Source of the DNA: an uncultured Lachnospiraceae bacterium
Lineage (GTDB): Bacteria; Bacillota; Clostridia; Lachnospirales; Lachnospiraceae
DNA: 64,000 nucleotides
Assembly: GCA_910585605.1 (NCBI GenBank)
Contig: CAJUFL010000008.1
Span: forward strand, 1-64,000
Direction of reading: 5' to 3'
Below the pieces are notes generated by a model. The model was not told the DNA's origin, did not search any database, and saw only the letters and a program-made list of their open reading frames with translations. Positions 26,639 to 36,357 of the stretch are shown here, one piece after another (the first letter of the stretch is position 1; each line of letters starts with the position of its first letter). The translations under genes were made by a program, and so were the position numbers.

Positions 26639-27757
26639 TTATTGTCCTGAGTTGGTCTGTGTGGGAGCCTCCGTTGTCTTATCCTCCGTAAACTCATCAC
26701 CTATTCCCGTCTCATTTGTAATATCTGCACTGATTCTTTGTACCTGTGAAGACGGCGTATAATCCGTATCTTCCGGGAACAGAAACTCATGCAGATGCCT
26801 TACATTACTGAGCAGATCTGCCGGCACTACAACACTTCCTTTTGATCCCAGTGTAGGTGTCTGGTTAGAAAGCGGAAAACCAATATTATCTCCCAGATCA
26901 TATTCAAACAAATCTGCCGCAAGCTTTATAAGCTGCCCATTTGTCATATTCGTTGCAACCTGTGGAAACACTTCATTGATAACATCCTCAATGGTGGAAA
27001 GATTGGACTCCTTTGCCTTTGCAATCATTGCTGAAATCACTGCCCTCTGTCTCTGGGTTCTCTCAAAATCTCCGTTACCTACTTTACGGATTCTTGCATA
27101 GGCAGTTGCCTGTGCTCCATTTAAAGTCTGCTCTCCTGCCGACCATACACCATCGGAAGCAATTCCTGTTACTTCAATCTGTTCCTGTAGATTATGATTC
27201 AGATTATTAAGCTCATTCTCCTTTACATTAATCGTAATTCCTCCTAATGCATCAATTGCATTGGTCAGTGCCTTGAAATCAACTGACACATAATCCGTTA
27301 TATTCAAATCCAGATTCCTGTTCAGTGTTTCGATTGCACATGTAGGTCCTCCAAGAAAATACGCATGGGTAAACTTCTGGGTGGAAGGAGTCGGTCTTGC
27401 CATCTCCATAAAACAGTCTCTATAAACAGATACCAGTTTTACTTCCTTAGAATCATTATTGATACTTGCGATAATAACAGCATCACTATGTGCCACACCT
27501 TCTCTTGTCATATCCGCTTTGTCTCTTGTATCCAACCCAAACAATGCTATCGTGGTATATCCTTTTTTCATAGTCTCTGTTACAGCATCACTAACATCAA
27601 TCTCTGACTTATCCGTATCATCCGACTGCATCTTATCCAGCGTATGATTTAGATAATACCATCCATAACCTACAACCAATCCAATAAATATTAAAATCTC
27701 CAGTAAAAGAATAATACCCAGTTTTTTATTCTTATTCTTTCTTCGTGACCTACTCAT
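26639..27757 (-). CDS. LytR-CpsA-Psr (LCP) family wall-polymer ligase
   Basis: A 372-aa membrane-anchored enzyme that transfers lipid-linked polymers, such as teichoic acid or capsule, to peptidoglycan. A basic N terminus is followed by one membrane segment at about 14-36. The extracellular LCP domain follows, with FGLDTRDKADMTREG (Asp/Arg pyrophosphate-binding residues), LVSVYRDCFM, VDFKALTNAIDALGG and ARIRKVGNGDFERTQRQRAV, all classical motifs. The C-terminal 60 residues are Thr/Glu-rich. It follows glmS by 35 bases and has a GGAGG 10 bases before the ATG. In this window it is the only candidate for attaching the region A, C or D polymers to the wall. Confidence 0.95.
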   Translation of the reverse strand: MSRSRRKNKNKKLGIILLLEILIFIGLVVGYGWYYLNHTLDKMQSDDTDKSEIDVSDAVTETMKKGYTTIALFGLDTRDKADMTREGVAHSDAVIIASINNDSKEVKLVSVYRDCFMEMARPTPSTQKFTHAYFLGGPTCAIETLNRNLDLNITDYVSVDFKALTNAIDALGGITINVKENELNNLNHNLQEQIEVTGIASDGVWSAGEQTLNGAQATAYARIRKVGNGDFERTQRQRAVISAMIAKAKESNLSTIEDVINEVFPQVATNMTNGQLIKLAADLFEYDLGDNIGFPLSNQTPTLGSKGSVVVPADLLSNVRHLHEFLFPEDTDYTPSSQVQRISADITNETGIGDEFTEDKTTEAPTQTNSGQ

Positions 27758-27792
27758 GAAACTAAATCCTCCTATATGTTTCCTTCTCTCTT

Positions 27793-29619
27793 CTACTCTA
27801 CCGTAACAGATTTTGCAAGATTCCTTGGTTTATCAACATCTAACCCTTTTGATACAGAAACATAATAGCCAAATAACTGTAATGGTATCACTGCAAGCGA
27901 TGGTGCAAAACATGGATGTGTCTTTGGAATGTACACAGTAAAATCCGATGTATCTTCCATTACGCAATTTCCCTTATTCGTCAGTGTAAAGATGTAACCG
28001 CCTCTGGTTCTTACTTCTACAATGTTACTAATCATCTTTTCATACAAATCCGGCTGCGTAACGACTGCAACCGTTAAAATCCCATCCTCAATCAGAGAAA
28101 TGGTTCCGTGCTTCAGTTCACCGGCAGCATAGGCTTCGGAATGGATATAAGATATCTCTTTTAATTTTAAAGAACCCTCTAGAGCTGTTGCATAATCCAC
28201 TCCTCTTCCCAGGAAAAATACATCCTGGGCATTTGCATACTTACTTGCAAACCATTGAATTCTCTCTTTATCCCCTAAAATCTCCTGAATTTTATCAGGA
28301 AGACTTTTTAATTCAGCTAACATCTGTACATATTCCTCTGAAGGTATCGTTCCTCTGATATCACCAAAGAGCATGGCCAATAAATACAGTGCAGATAATT
28401 GTGTACTATATGCCTTTGTCGTTGCCACGGAAATCTCCGGACCGGCCCATGTATATAACACATTATCCGCTTCTCTTGCAATTGTAGAACCTACTACATT
28501 TACAACACCTAATACTTTTACTCCCAACTCCTGCGCCTTGCGGAGTGCAGCCAGAGAATCAGCTGTTTCTCCTGACTGGCTGATAATGATAACCATGGAA
28601 TCCTGTTCCAGAATCGGATTGCGATAACGAAATTCTGAAGCCAGATCAACTTCAACTGGAATTCTGGTAAGCTTTTCGATAACATACTTCCCAGTTACAC
28701 CTACATGATAAGCAGAACCACATCCAATTATATAAATTCTCTTGAGTTTCCGGATATCTTCCTCAGACATCTCCAGTTCGTCAATAACAATTCTATCATC
28801 CTTGATCCTTGGACTGATGGTATCTAACACAGCCTTTGGCTGTTCATAAATCTCCTTTAACATAAAATGTTCGTAGCCGCCCTTCTCAGCTGCTTCGATA
28901 TCCCATTCAATCGTTTTTGTCTCTTTTGTAATCTGCTCCAAATCCTCATTATAAAACGAAATTCCTTCCCTTGACAACTCACAGATTTCTCCGTTTTCAA
29001 TAAAATATACTTCTCTTGTATATTTTAAAATAGCCGGAACATCTGATGCAATAAAATTCCCTTCCTTGGAGGCACCTACAATCAACGGAGAATCTTTACG
29101 GACTGCATACATGTTATCTGGAAATTCTTTAAACAGAACCCCTAATGCATAGGAACCTTTTACACGATGCATTACTTTTTCAATTGCACGGATTGGATTC
29201 CCGTCATAATAGTAATCCAGTAAATGGGCAACTACCTCTGTATCGGTATCAGATAAAAAACTATATCCTTTTGCAATCATCTTTTCCTTCAATGGCTGAT
29301 AATTCTCGATAATTCCATTATGAACGACTGCAATAGTTTTTTCTTTATTAAAATGCGGATGTGCATTAGAAACAGACGGCTCACCATGAGTCGCCCATCT
29401 GGTATGCCCAATACCGATCGTTCCCTTCAGGCTATTGCCATCCCCTGTCAAATCCCTGAGTGCCTGCAATCTTCCTTTTGCTTTTACAATCTCAATATCA
29501 TTATCACCATATACTGCAAGACCGGCCGAATCATATCCTCTGTACTCGAGCTTTGCCAAACCATTTAAAAGAATAGGTGCTGCCTGTTCTTTACCAATGT
29601 ATCCAACAATACCACACAT
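27793..29619 (-). CDS. glmS: Glutamine-fructose-6-phosphate aminotransferase (isomerizing)
   Basis: Makes glucosamine-6-phosphate and glutamate from fructose-6-phosphate and glutamine, the first step to UDP-GlcNAc. It has 608 aa, the normal length. Cys2 (MCGIVGYIG) is the N-terminal nucleophile of the class II amidotransferase. GHTRWATHGEPSVSNAHPH and VVHNGIIENY follow, then two SIS domains, with GCGSAYHVG and SQSGETADSLAAL in the first, and the closing LAKSVTVE. A sigma-A promoter lies at 29691-29719 and AAGGAGG precedes the ATG. The 134-base upstream gap is too short for a glmS ribozyme and lacks its conserved sequences. GlmM is also in the window (59645-60997). Confidence 0.98.
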   Translation of the reverse strand: MCGIVGYIGKEQAAPILLNGLAKLEYRGYDSAGLAVYGDNDIEIVKAKGRLQALRDLTGDGNSLKGTIGIGHTRWATHGEPSVSNAHPHFNKEKTIAVVHNGIIENYQPLKEKMIAKGYSFLSDTDTEVVAHLLDYYYDGNPIRAIEKVMHRVKGSYALGVLFKEFPDNMYAVRKDSPLIVGASKEGNFIASDVPAILKYTREVYFIENGEICELSREGISFYNEDLEQITKETKTIEWDIEAAEKGGYEHFMLKEIYEQPKAVLDTISPRIKDDRIVIDELEMSEEDIRKLKRIYIIGCGSAYHVGVTGKYVIEKLTRIPVEVDLASEFRYRNPILEQDSMVIIISQSGETADSLAALRKAQELGVKVLGVVNVVGSTIAREADNVLYTWAGPEISVATTKAYSTQLSALYLLAMLFGDIRGTIPSEEYVQMLAELKSLPDKIQEILGDKERIQWFASKYANAQDVFFLGRGVDYATALEGSLKLKEISYIHSEAYAAGELKHGTISLIEDGILTVAVVTQPDLYEKMISNIVEVRTRGGYIFTLTNKGNCVMEDTSDFTVYIPKTHPCFAPSLAVIPLQLFGYYVSVSKGLDVDKPRNLAKSVTVE

Positions 29620-29690
29620 ATACTCTCCTCCTTATTCTTCCTTCCTAATCTATATGAAAAAAACTTGATTCAAATTACAAAACTATCAAA

Positions 29691-29719
29691 ATTATATCAC
29701 CATATCACAGTTTTTACAA
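29691..29719 (-). promoter_or_regulatory. Predicted glmS promoter
   Basis: On the minus strand TTGTAA (29719-29714) and TATAAT (29696-29691) are 17 bases apart. They lie in the 134-base gap about 70 bases before the glmS ATG. Confidence 0.75.
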
Positions 29720-29753
29720 CTTCTAAAATACTGAATAATAACGTACACCTCAT

Positions 29754-31649
29754 CTACTCATTTATCACAATCAATTTATAGCTTCGCTCTAATTGATTAT
29801 ATATACCCTCATTCCCTGTTAATAGATATTCATTATCATCTAATTGAAATGTATATATATTATCCTTAACAGGATAATCTTCCGGTTTATTCGTAAATAA
29901 AATAGTATTTTCCAAATCAGTATAAGTATTCATATCATCGACATACTTACAGTTTTTGTTAAATAAAGTTACCAAAATAGCCTTATTATACATCTCTGTT
30001 CCTGAAAAACACATTGTAATATCCTCATTGACCTGCAACTCATCTAACAAAGCAGCCGTAGCATTACTCATATTATATCTTCTTTGTGATGAATCTCTGT
30101 TTTGCCTATCCTCAATTCCACAAAACATAATAATCGAAAAACCAAATAAGATCATACACATAGGTAACACTCTTTTCTTTCTATAGCAAATCAAAAAAAC
30201 AATACTTCCGGCAACCATTACTAGCAACGCAATTGCAATAACACTCCATGTAAATCTTGTCTGCTCTTTATGCACTGAAAAACATCTAAAAATATATAAT
30301 GTACCGTTCTGATTCATTTTTTTGCCATCCATAACCGGAAATGAGAAAAAAATGTAGATAGCTATTACAATCACTTCACCTGCTATTGTCCATAACCAAA
30401 GCCTGCTTTGCTTTAAATCTTTGTTTTTAATAAGCATGATAATTCCAAATAACAAAAATGTTCCAAAAAACGGAGTAAAATATCTGCTGTACACTAAAAA
30501 TCTTGCATATCCGTTGTTTGCTCCTATCATAGCAATACATGCAACCATTCCCCATAACCCAACAAAAGAATATATCGCCAAAATAAAATTTTTCTTTCCA
30601 ATATCATTCTCTAAAAAACTTTTTCGATATTTTATAATACAATATAAAGCTACAATAGTTATAATAAGAAGAAATCCTCCGGTTGCAATATTCAAAGCCC
30701 CAGCCAGAGAAAAAAACTGCTTAATTATTTTATATATACCCTCAAAGCTTTTTAACAATTCGTAACGGGAATGTGTACCTGCACTTCCGGTTACTGCTGC
30801 CTCCACTGAATTCGGCATATTTATTGCCGAATCCTTCAAATACAAATTTACCTGAACATATGCAATCAATTTTTTCCCCAATAATATCATTGCAGAAAAA
30901 GAAAATGCCGTGCAGATAGGTTGTGTAAGCCATTTGCGATACACCAGCAAATACAATAATATAACAATGACCGTCGTAACAATGATTACGGCACATCTAC
31001 TATGAATAATGTACGTATATCCCAAAAAGAATCCTAGCAGTAATGAAAGAATGACTCGTGATTTTCTTTCAGACTCTACTAATCTTATCATAATTGCCAA
31101 TACAACCCATACCAGGATTGTTAACGGCATCTCACTATACACATAAGTATGATATTGTAAAATCAAAACAGAAGAACAGGCAGTCAGTGCAAATATAATA
31201 CTTTTTACATTGTCAAACCGAAACCGAAGTCTCAACATCCGATAAATCAAAATTACAGAAATACATTGTAAAAACACATTGACTATTAGCAAGCTTTTGT
31301 ATAATATGATAGGATTTTCAATTAACCTAAATAATGGAGATAATAACATTGTATAACCAAAATTATAGAATTTATGATATGACATGTAAGAGCTCCAGTC
31401 ATAACCTGCAAAAAAAGCTCCTCCAGACAGAGTATAAACCTCATCTGCGATAAAAGGAAGATATTTATAGAATATATGAATACTATCCAGCAAAAAATAT
31501 GTTAAAAACAAAACTGCACAAACTTTTGAAACTGACAGCCTGTTTATAATTGCAAAAATATTATCAAACCATTCCCTTTTTTTAGCGATTAACCAAAATC
31601 CAAAAATGATTAATATCATGTATACAGATAAATAACATAACAGTTCCAT
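29754..31649 (-). CDS. Polytopic membrane protein, GT-C/GT39-like
   Basis: A 631-aa membrane protein with about 12-14 hydrophobic segments and a soluble C-terminal 100 residues. After the second helix, the first long loop contains LPFIADEVYTLSGGAFFAG. Its DE pair sits where PMT/ArnT (GT39) enzymes hold their catalytic aspartate, so a polyprenyl-phosphate-sugar-dependent transferase is likely. No closer family can be named. The DNA is visibly more AT-rich than the glmS gene beside it. AGGAGG lies 5 bases before the ATG. The beta-helix gene lies 75 bases upstream on the same strand, and glmS starts 134 bases downstream. Confidence 0.7.
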   Translation of the reverse strand: MELLCYLSVYMILIIFGFWLIAKKREWFDNIFAIINRLSVSKVCAVLFLTYFLLDSIHIFYKYLPFIADEVYTLSGGAFFAGYDWSSYMSYHKFYNFGYTMLLSPLFRLIENPIILYKSLLIVNVFLQCISVILIYRMLRLRFRFDNVKSIIFALTACSSVLILQYHTYVYSEMPLTILVWVVLAIMIRLVESERKSRVILSLLLGFFLGYTYIIHSRCAVIIVTTVIVILLYLLVYRKWLTQPICTAFSFSAMILLGKKLIAYVQVNLYLKDSAINMPNSVEAAVTGSAGTHSRYELLKSFEGIYKIIKQFFSLAGALNIATGGFLLIITIVALYCIIKYRKSFLENDIGKKNFILAIYSFVGLWGMVACIAMIGANNGYARFLVYSRYFTPFFGTFLLFGIIMLIKNKDLKQSRLWLWTIAGEVIVIAIYIFFSFPVMDGKKMNQNGTLYIFRCFSVHKEQTRFTWSVIAIALLVMVAGSIVFLICYRKKRVLPMCMILFGFSIIMFCGIEDRQNRDSSQRRYNMSNATAALLDELQVNEDITMCFSGTEMYNKAILVTLFNKNCKYVDDMNTYTDLENTILFTNKPEDYPVKDNIYTFQLDDNEYLLTGNEGIYNQLERSYKLIVINE

Positions 31650-31724
31650 AACTTCCTCCTAAATTCATGCGTTCATTTTTATTCCCATGTATATTAAAAC
31701 ATTACGTTCTCTATCTTCATGAGA

Positions 31725-32834
31725 TTATTTCCATTTATACGTTTTATTCACAGAGAGTTCTATCTTATGCACAGAATTATTCCTCACCCAGATTGCTTTG
31801 CTCTTCCCTTTTTTGGCATAACACCGATTCCTCTTTGCTATAACTTTACCAAATCGGGATGCAGAATGCGAATATACATAAAATCCCTGCCGCCCGCCTT
31901 TTATTGTATTATTTTCCAACCTGTATACCGCCTTCTTGATACTGGCTGGTGCCTTACCAAACATTGCAATATGGCATCCGACAGAATAAGCAGTATCTGT
32001 TCGTTTACTATGAGAAATAATTGTATTATTCTCCACAGTAGCACCAATAACATTAAACAATGCTACACCCTCTGCCGAGGTCCCGATAATGGTATTATTC
32101 TTTAATATGATATTTTTATGAAATTTCGTCTGATATTTTTTCTCTTTTGATGTATAATTCGCACATACACCTCTTGCACCAGTAATTTTACAATTTGTAA
32201 CTGTAATATTCTGACAAGTCTGACCTTTTACAAATTTTTTATTATAATGCCCCACTGTAGGAGCTGTCTGCTGTGTAGCAATATCAATCTGCAATTGCTC
32301 CTCCGAACAGCTTTTACTACATTTTCCAATCCCTTTCAGCGTACAATTATCTATTGTTACATCCCTGCATGCAACCAATTCCACTGCGTGCCCTGCATAA
32401 TTGCAATATACCGTCAAATTCTTCAATGATATATTTTTACTATGGGAAAATTGGACCATAGACTTTTTAAATCCATCTTTCGAAATATTCTTCCATATCC
32501 CCCCATCTACAGAAAAATTCTGAAGCGACCGGTAATTCGTTTTGGTTGGTCTGTTCCGGAAAACCCCTGATTTGGAAATAATTGTGGCTCCTGTTGCCGT
32601 AATTGACTGATTACTTTCCACCCAAAGTGTGGCTTTTAAATAATAGGTAGATCCATTTTCTAAAATAATATCGCCATCTTTTGATAATGCATTCATTATA
32701 TTTTTGTAATCTTGCTTACCAGTCTTATCTCCCGATGCCGGGACTATCGTCGCTGCAAATGTCTGTATTGGAATTAACCACCATATAAATAATATAGCAA
32801 AGGTTATAATTACGTTTTTTTTCTTTGTTTTCAT
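31725..32834 (-). CDS. Secreted right-handed parallel beta-helix protein
   Basis: An exported 369-aa protein with a signal segment at about 8-27. Repeated turns typical of a parallel beta-helix follow (KNISLKNLTVYCN, RDVTIDNCTLKGI, QNITVTNCKITGA, KNIILKNNTIIGT). The central EEQLQIDIATQQ segment aligns with EAVQLDICDKD and EAIQLDVCYKD in the two plus-strand beta-helix proteins at 39979 and 42296. These are therefore paralogues, and the acidic residues may be catalytic. Such folds are shared by polysaccharide lyases, hydrolases and epimerases. I place the start at the ATG at 32834 (AAGGA 9 bases upstream), with a TTG one codon before it as an alternative. A promoter lies at 32893-32919. Confidence 0.8.
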   Translation of the reverse strand: MKTKKKNVIITFAILFIWWLIPIQTFAATIVPASGDKTGKQDYKNIMNALSKDGDIILENGSTYYLKATLWVESNQSITATGATIISKSGVFRNRPTKTNYRSLQNFSVDGGIWKNISKDGFKKSMVQFSHSKNISLKNLTVYCNYAGHAVELVACRDVTIDNCTLKGIGKCSKSCSEEQLQIDIATQQTAPTVGHYNKKFVKGQTCQNITVTNCKITGARGVCANYTSKEKKYQTKFHKNIILKNNTIIGTSAEGVALFNVIGATVENNTIISHSKRTDTAYSVGCHIAMFGKAPASIKKAVYRLENNTIKGGRQGFYVYSHSASRFGKVIAKRNRCYAKKGKSKAIWVRNNSVHKIELSVNKTYKWK

Positions 32835-32892
32835 CAAAAATCTTCCTTTTAATCTTTCAAATTTTTATTTAATCAAATACATTTTCATATAT

Positions 32893-32919
32893 ATTATAAC
32901 ATCTTTCTATTTTTTTCAA
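32893..32919 (-). promoter_or_regulatory. Predicted promoter of the minus-strand beta-helix gene
   Basis: On the minus strand TTGAAA (32919-32914) and TATAAT (32898-32893) are 15 bases apart, with an extended -10 TGT that compensates for the short spacer. It lies about 60 bases before the ATG at 32834. Confidence 0.55.
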
Positions 32920-32941
32920 CATAACTATAACATGAATATTC

Positions 32942-33697
32942 TTAATAATATTTTAAGACTCCTCTAATCGCATAAAAACAAAAATAATAGCATGACTGCC
33001 ACAGATTCAGTCCCATATGCCGGTACACACCAAAAGTCATTCTGGCTGATTCCAGCTTATTGGAAGACTTTGTACCCTGCATGACACGATATTTTAACAT
33101 TGGTTCATTAATTCCATATGCATTTCCGTAATCCCTTAAGATAGACAGCCACATAATATAATCCTCATGTAAATGATCATGTCCCATCGGGTATTTTCTA
33201 GCCACGGAGGTCAACACCATCACCCCTGATGTATTTAAGACATTGCCTTTTAACAGCTCTTTATAGCTTACCTCTTCTTTAATTCTGATGAACTTTCCAG
33301 TTAAATTGCCGTGTTCATCCATCAGCTCCCTGCCCGTAGAAGAGATAACTGCCTGTTTTTCCTCCATCAGATCCACCTGGTGTTTCAGCTTATCAGGAGT
33401 CCAGTAATCATCTGCATCCAGAAAAGCAATGTATTTTCCTTTTGCAAGCTCCATGCCTTTATTCCGGCTGAAGGCCACACCCTTATTCTTTTCATTACAG
33501 ATATAGCGTATTCTTTTGTCCCTGCAAAAAGACTGTACCTGTTCCTTTGTTCCGTCATTCGAATGATCATCTATGATAATCAGTTCCAGGGAAACATCCT
33601 GAACCAGAACAGACTCAATTGCTTCACTGATATATTTTTCACAATTATATACAGGTATGATTACCGAAACTAAAATATCTTCCATTCTCTGCTCCAT
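32942..33697 (-). CDS. GT2 family glycosyltransferase
   Basis: A 251-aa GT2 enzyme with ILVSVIIPVYNCEKYISEAI, the IIDDHSNDGT motif, FLDADDYWTPDK as the DxD site, and a GHDHLHEDYIMWLSIL acceptor segment with the ED pair. The C-terminal half is short, as in many EPS-locus transferases. Several starts are possible: the ATG at 33697 (GGGAG 4 bases upstream), the ATG at 33685 (GGAG 6 bases upstream) and the ATG at 33718. The gene overlaps or abuts the flippase end, so it belongs to the region C operon. The sugar is unknown. Confidence 0.85.
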   Translation of the reverse strand: MEQRMEDILVSVIIPVYNCEKYISEAIESVLVQDVSLELIIIDDHSNDGTKEQVQSFCRDKRIRYICNEKNKGVAFSRNKGMELAKGKYIAFLDADDYWTPDKLKHQVDLMEEKQAVISSTGRELMDEHGNLTGKFIRIKEEVSYKELLKGNVLNTSGVMVLTSVARKYPMGHDHLHEDYIMWLSILRDYGNAYGINEPMLKYRVMQGTKSSNKLESARMTFGVYRHMGLNLWQSCYYFCFYAIRGVLKYY

Positions 33698-33698
33698 T

Positions 33699-35126
33699 TT
33701 ACTCCCTGCTGTTTTCATCTTTTTTCCACGCTTTGCTTTTTAACATTCCAAAAATCTTTCTGATCAGTTCCCTGTTCATATATAGTGCAAATACAGTTCC
33801 AATTAAAAAATTCAATATATTAAGATAAATGTTATTAAACCATGAAACAATACACATCCCCACCAAAACCGCTACACAGCCGCAAATATTATCATAATGA
33901 TATTGAATCTTCTGGAACCTCCTTACATTCCCCATCCGGTAAACAGAAAGAAACAAATATGCTGCTAATGTGGAAACAGAAGCCGCATAAATTTTCCACT
34001 TCTTTATCAATGCCAGATCAATCAGCAGATTCAGCACAGCAGCAACCACCGTGGTAATGCCTACATTTTTGGTTTTCTTATGAGCAACATAAATCCCCCC
34101 CAGAAAAGAAGAAAGGGAAGAAAAAAACATTGCCATCAAAAGAATCGGCATCTGATAATATGCCTCACTATAATTTCCCCGTATCAGAAACAGAAATAAA
34201 ACAGGCGTTACCGCAATCAGCATTGCAAGAATACCTGATAAAATCCGTAAAATATTGTCAAACATATTTCCGTAGTACTGGGCGGCATCCTCTTCTTTCA
34301 GGGTAATGGATGCATTTTCCTGCCATGCCTGGGTAAATGCACTATTTGCCAATGAGTATATGGAAGGAATCTGATTTGCAGCACTATATACCGCATTTGC
34401 ATTAATTCCAATATATGTTAATAAAACCAGTCTGTCCGAATAACGCAGCAGCCACAAGGACAAAGAATTGGGAATCATCGGCCACGCATAACCGATCAGC
34501 TCCTTCAAAGTATCCTTTGACAATAACTTAAAATCAATCGAGGTAAATATTTCCCCTTTTACCAGAACAATCACTAATGCCGCTATAGTAGCTATCGTCA
34601 TAGCAATCAGTGCACCTTCCAATCCCCCGTCTATAAAATATACCAGTACCACAACCAGCAGCATATTTACAATGGGCTGTACAGCAGTACACAGGGAATA
34701 TAACATGGGGTTTGAAAGTCCACGCACAATCTGAACAAGCGTACGAAGTAATATATCCGTAAAAAAATATGAACAAATCAGAATCCGGTTTATGGGAGAT
34801 AATTGAAACAATGCAAAATAAAGAATTGCCAATGCAATCAATGAAGTAACTGTTACAAACAGCACCACATTTGTAATAATACTGCTTTTTTCTCTCTCAT
34901 CATCTTTACAATCAATCAGGAAACGAAATGCTGCCGCCTGTATCTGAAGCGATGCAACCGGTAAAAACAGGGAAACCATTGTCGTAATCAAATCATAGGT
35001 TCCATATTCGGCTTTTGTCAGTTTTGCCGTGACAATCGGAAGGGTAATCAGATAAGATACTTTCGGCAGTACGGTTCCAATGGTCATTATAAAAGTATTT
35101 TTAGCAAGGGCACTCTCTCTACTCAT
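33699..35126 (-). CDS. wzx: Wzx-type oligosaccharide flippase
   Basis: A 475-aa MATE-like membrane protein of the polysaccharide biosynthesis family with about 12-14 hydrophobic segments. It opens ALAKNTFIMTIGTVLPKVSY and has AEYGTYDLITTMVSLFLP, the usual Wzx start. Its role is to flip undecaprenyl-linked repeat units outward. No Wzy polymerase is obvious, although the GT-C-like gene at 29754 could serve at the outer face. It overlaps the pyruvyl transferase end by 8 bases. Its presence makes region C a different export route from the two ABC loci in this window. Confidence 0.9.
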   Translation of the reverse strand: MSRESALAKNTFIMTIGTVLPKVSYLITLPIVTAKLTKAEYGTYDLITTMVSLFLPVASLQIQAAAFRFLIDCKDDEREKSSIITNVVLFVTVTSLIALAILYFALFQLSPINRILICSYFFTDILLRTLVQIVRGLSNPMLYSLCTAVQPIVNMLLVVVLVYFIDGGLEGALIAMTIATIAALVIVLVKGEIFTSIDFKLLSKDTLKELIGYAWPMIPNSLSLWLLRYSDRLVLLTYIGINANAVYSAANQIPSIYSLANSAFTQAWQENASITLKEEDAAQYYGNMFDNILRILSGILAMLIAVTPVLFLFLIRGNYSEAYYQMPILLMAMFFSSLSSFLGGIYVAHKKTKNVGITTVVAAVLNLLIDLALIKKWKIYAASVSTLAAYLFLSVYRMGNVRRFQKIQYHYDNICGCVAVLVGMCIVSWFNNIYLNILNFLIGTVFALYMNRELIRKIFGMLKSKAWKKDENSRE

Positions 35127-36357
35127 AATTATTCTTCACCCATTCCGATATACATTCAAAGCAGTTTTCGGATTGAATGCCTTGAATATGACTTTTTATT
35201 ATTTCACTCTCCTGTGCATAATTACGGATCATCTTTTTAATCGCCTGTAGCATAGATTCCTCTTCGCATTTCTCATCCGTAATGTCAAATATATATTCCG
35301 CCTGTCCTACAGAAGCTGTAAGCTCCCTGTATTTAACGGCCCATCCAAGGGCGATGGCCGGTACATGGTTTTTATAAGCATGTACGATTCCATGGAATCT
35401 GGAACATATGATAAACTCAAAATTCCTCACAAATGCATCATATTCAAAACAGGAAAAATCATTTTGCAGTAAATGTACATGCGGTTCGTTTTCAAACATT
35501 TCAGCTATCTGCCTGCAATATGTCAAATCCTCAAATGAATGCCGGAACAGATACACTTCTTTATGCTGCTCTAGCAGCAATTCTACAATCCTGCGGTAAC
35601 GTTTTAGAATCGTCTCTTTTTCTCCGTGCACAAAACATTGACGGTTCGGAATAATTCCCACATTATGATTCGTAGAAATTTCCGGCAGTGACAAAACCGG
35701 TGGTTTTCTATATATATTCCCTGTGTCAACCCCTGTATTTTGCAATACCAGATCGCTGGAGTATACAACATTTGTTAATCCAAAATCCTTTGTCAAAAGT
35801 TCATATCCTTCTTTTTCCCTTGCAAATATACGCTCCGGATATGGCATCAGATCAGTTATTTGTTCTTTTATGTCTTCTAACCCTGAAGGAAATTGAAACG
35901 GTCCGAAGGACTGCGGCATAATAAAGATAGGAATCTGATACCGTTTTGCAAGCCTGATCGTATTTAGGAAACTCTCATTAATACGCCTTGACCATTTGTC
36001 CCCCAATGCAAACCCACTTACATCTACAATCAAATCCATAGAGGAGACATAACGCTTTGCATCAAAAAAATTCAGGAGATTGGAACGTTTGCCAAACACA
36101 AAATATACTACCGCTTTTGCAACAGCAATCAAAACATTCAGGATTACCTGTCTTCCCAATGCAATATATCTTGCCTCCCTGGAATAGCAGATCTGTTTAA
36201 AATGCACATCCGAAAACTTCGGATCGCCTACACTGCATCCAAAATAAACCTCACAATCCGGAATCCGCTTCCGAATCTCATCTATTGTGACAAACAGCAT
36301 GGACTGCGCACCTTTATTTTTGCAATTTCCTCCTGTTACCAGTACCTTTACAGACAT
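35119..36357 (-). CDS. Polysaccharide pyruvyl transferase family protein
   Basis: A 412-aa member of the CsaB/WcaK/ExoV superfamily, which puts a pyruvate ketal from phosphoenolpyruvate on a glycan sugar. The N-terminal VLVTGGNCKNKGAQSML nucleotide-binding strand-loop and the C-terminal ICSRFHGIVHAYKNHVPAIAL motif are diagnostic. AAAGGAG lies 5 bases before the ATG. The first 44 bases lie inside the end of the FrhB-like gene, a tight coupling of the two. Pyruvylated wall glycans can anchor SLH-domain proteins, but no such protein is in this window. The acceptor is unknown. Confidence 0.9.
   Translation of the reverse strand: MSVKVLVTGGNCKNKGAQSMLFVTIDEIRKRIPDCEVYFGCSVGDPKFSDVHFKQICYSREARYIALGRQVILNVLIAVAKAVVYFVFGKRSNLLNFFDAKRYVSSMDLIVDVSGFALGDKWSRRINESFLNTIRLAKRYQIPIFIMPQSFGPFQFPSGLEDIKEQITDLMPYPERIFAREKEGYELLTKDFGLTNVVYSSDLVLQNTGVDTGNIYRKPPVLSLPEISTNHNVGIIPNRQCFVHGEKETILKRYRRIVELLLEQHKEVYLFRHSFEDLTYCRQIAEMFENEPHVHLLQNDFSCFEYDAFVRNFEFIICSRFHGIVHAYKNHVPAIALGWAVKYRELTASVGQAEYIFDITDEKCEEESMLQAIKKMIRNYAQESEIIKSHIQGIQSENCFECISEWVKNNYE

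Noticed and set aside
29620..29753. glmS ribozyme
   Set aside because: The gap is too short and has none of the conserved ribozyme core. A normal promoter occupies it.
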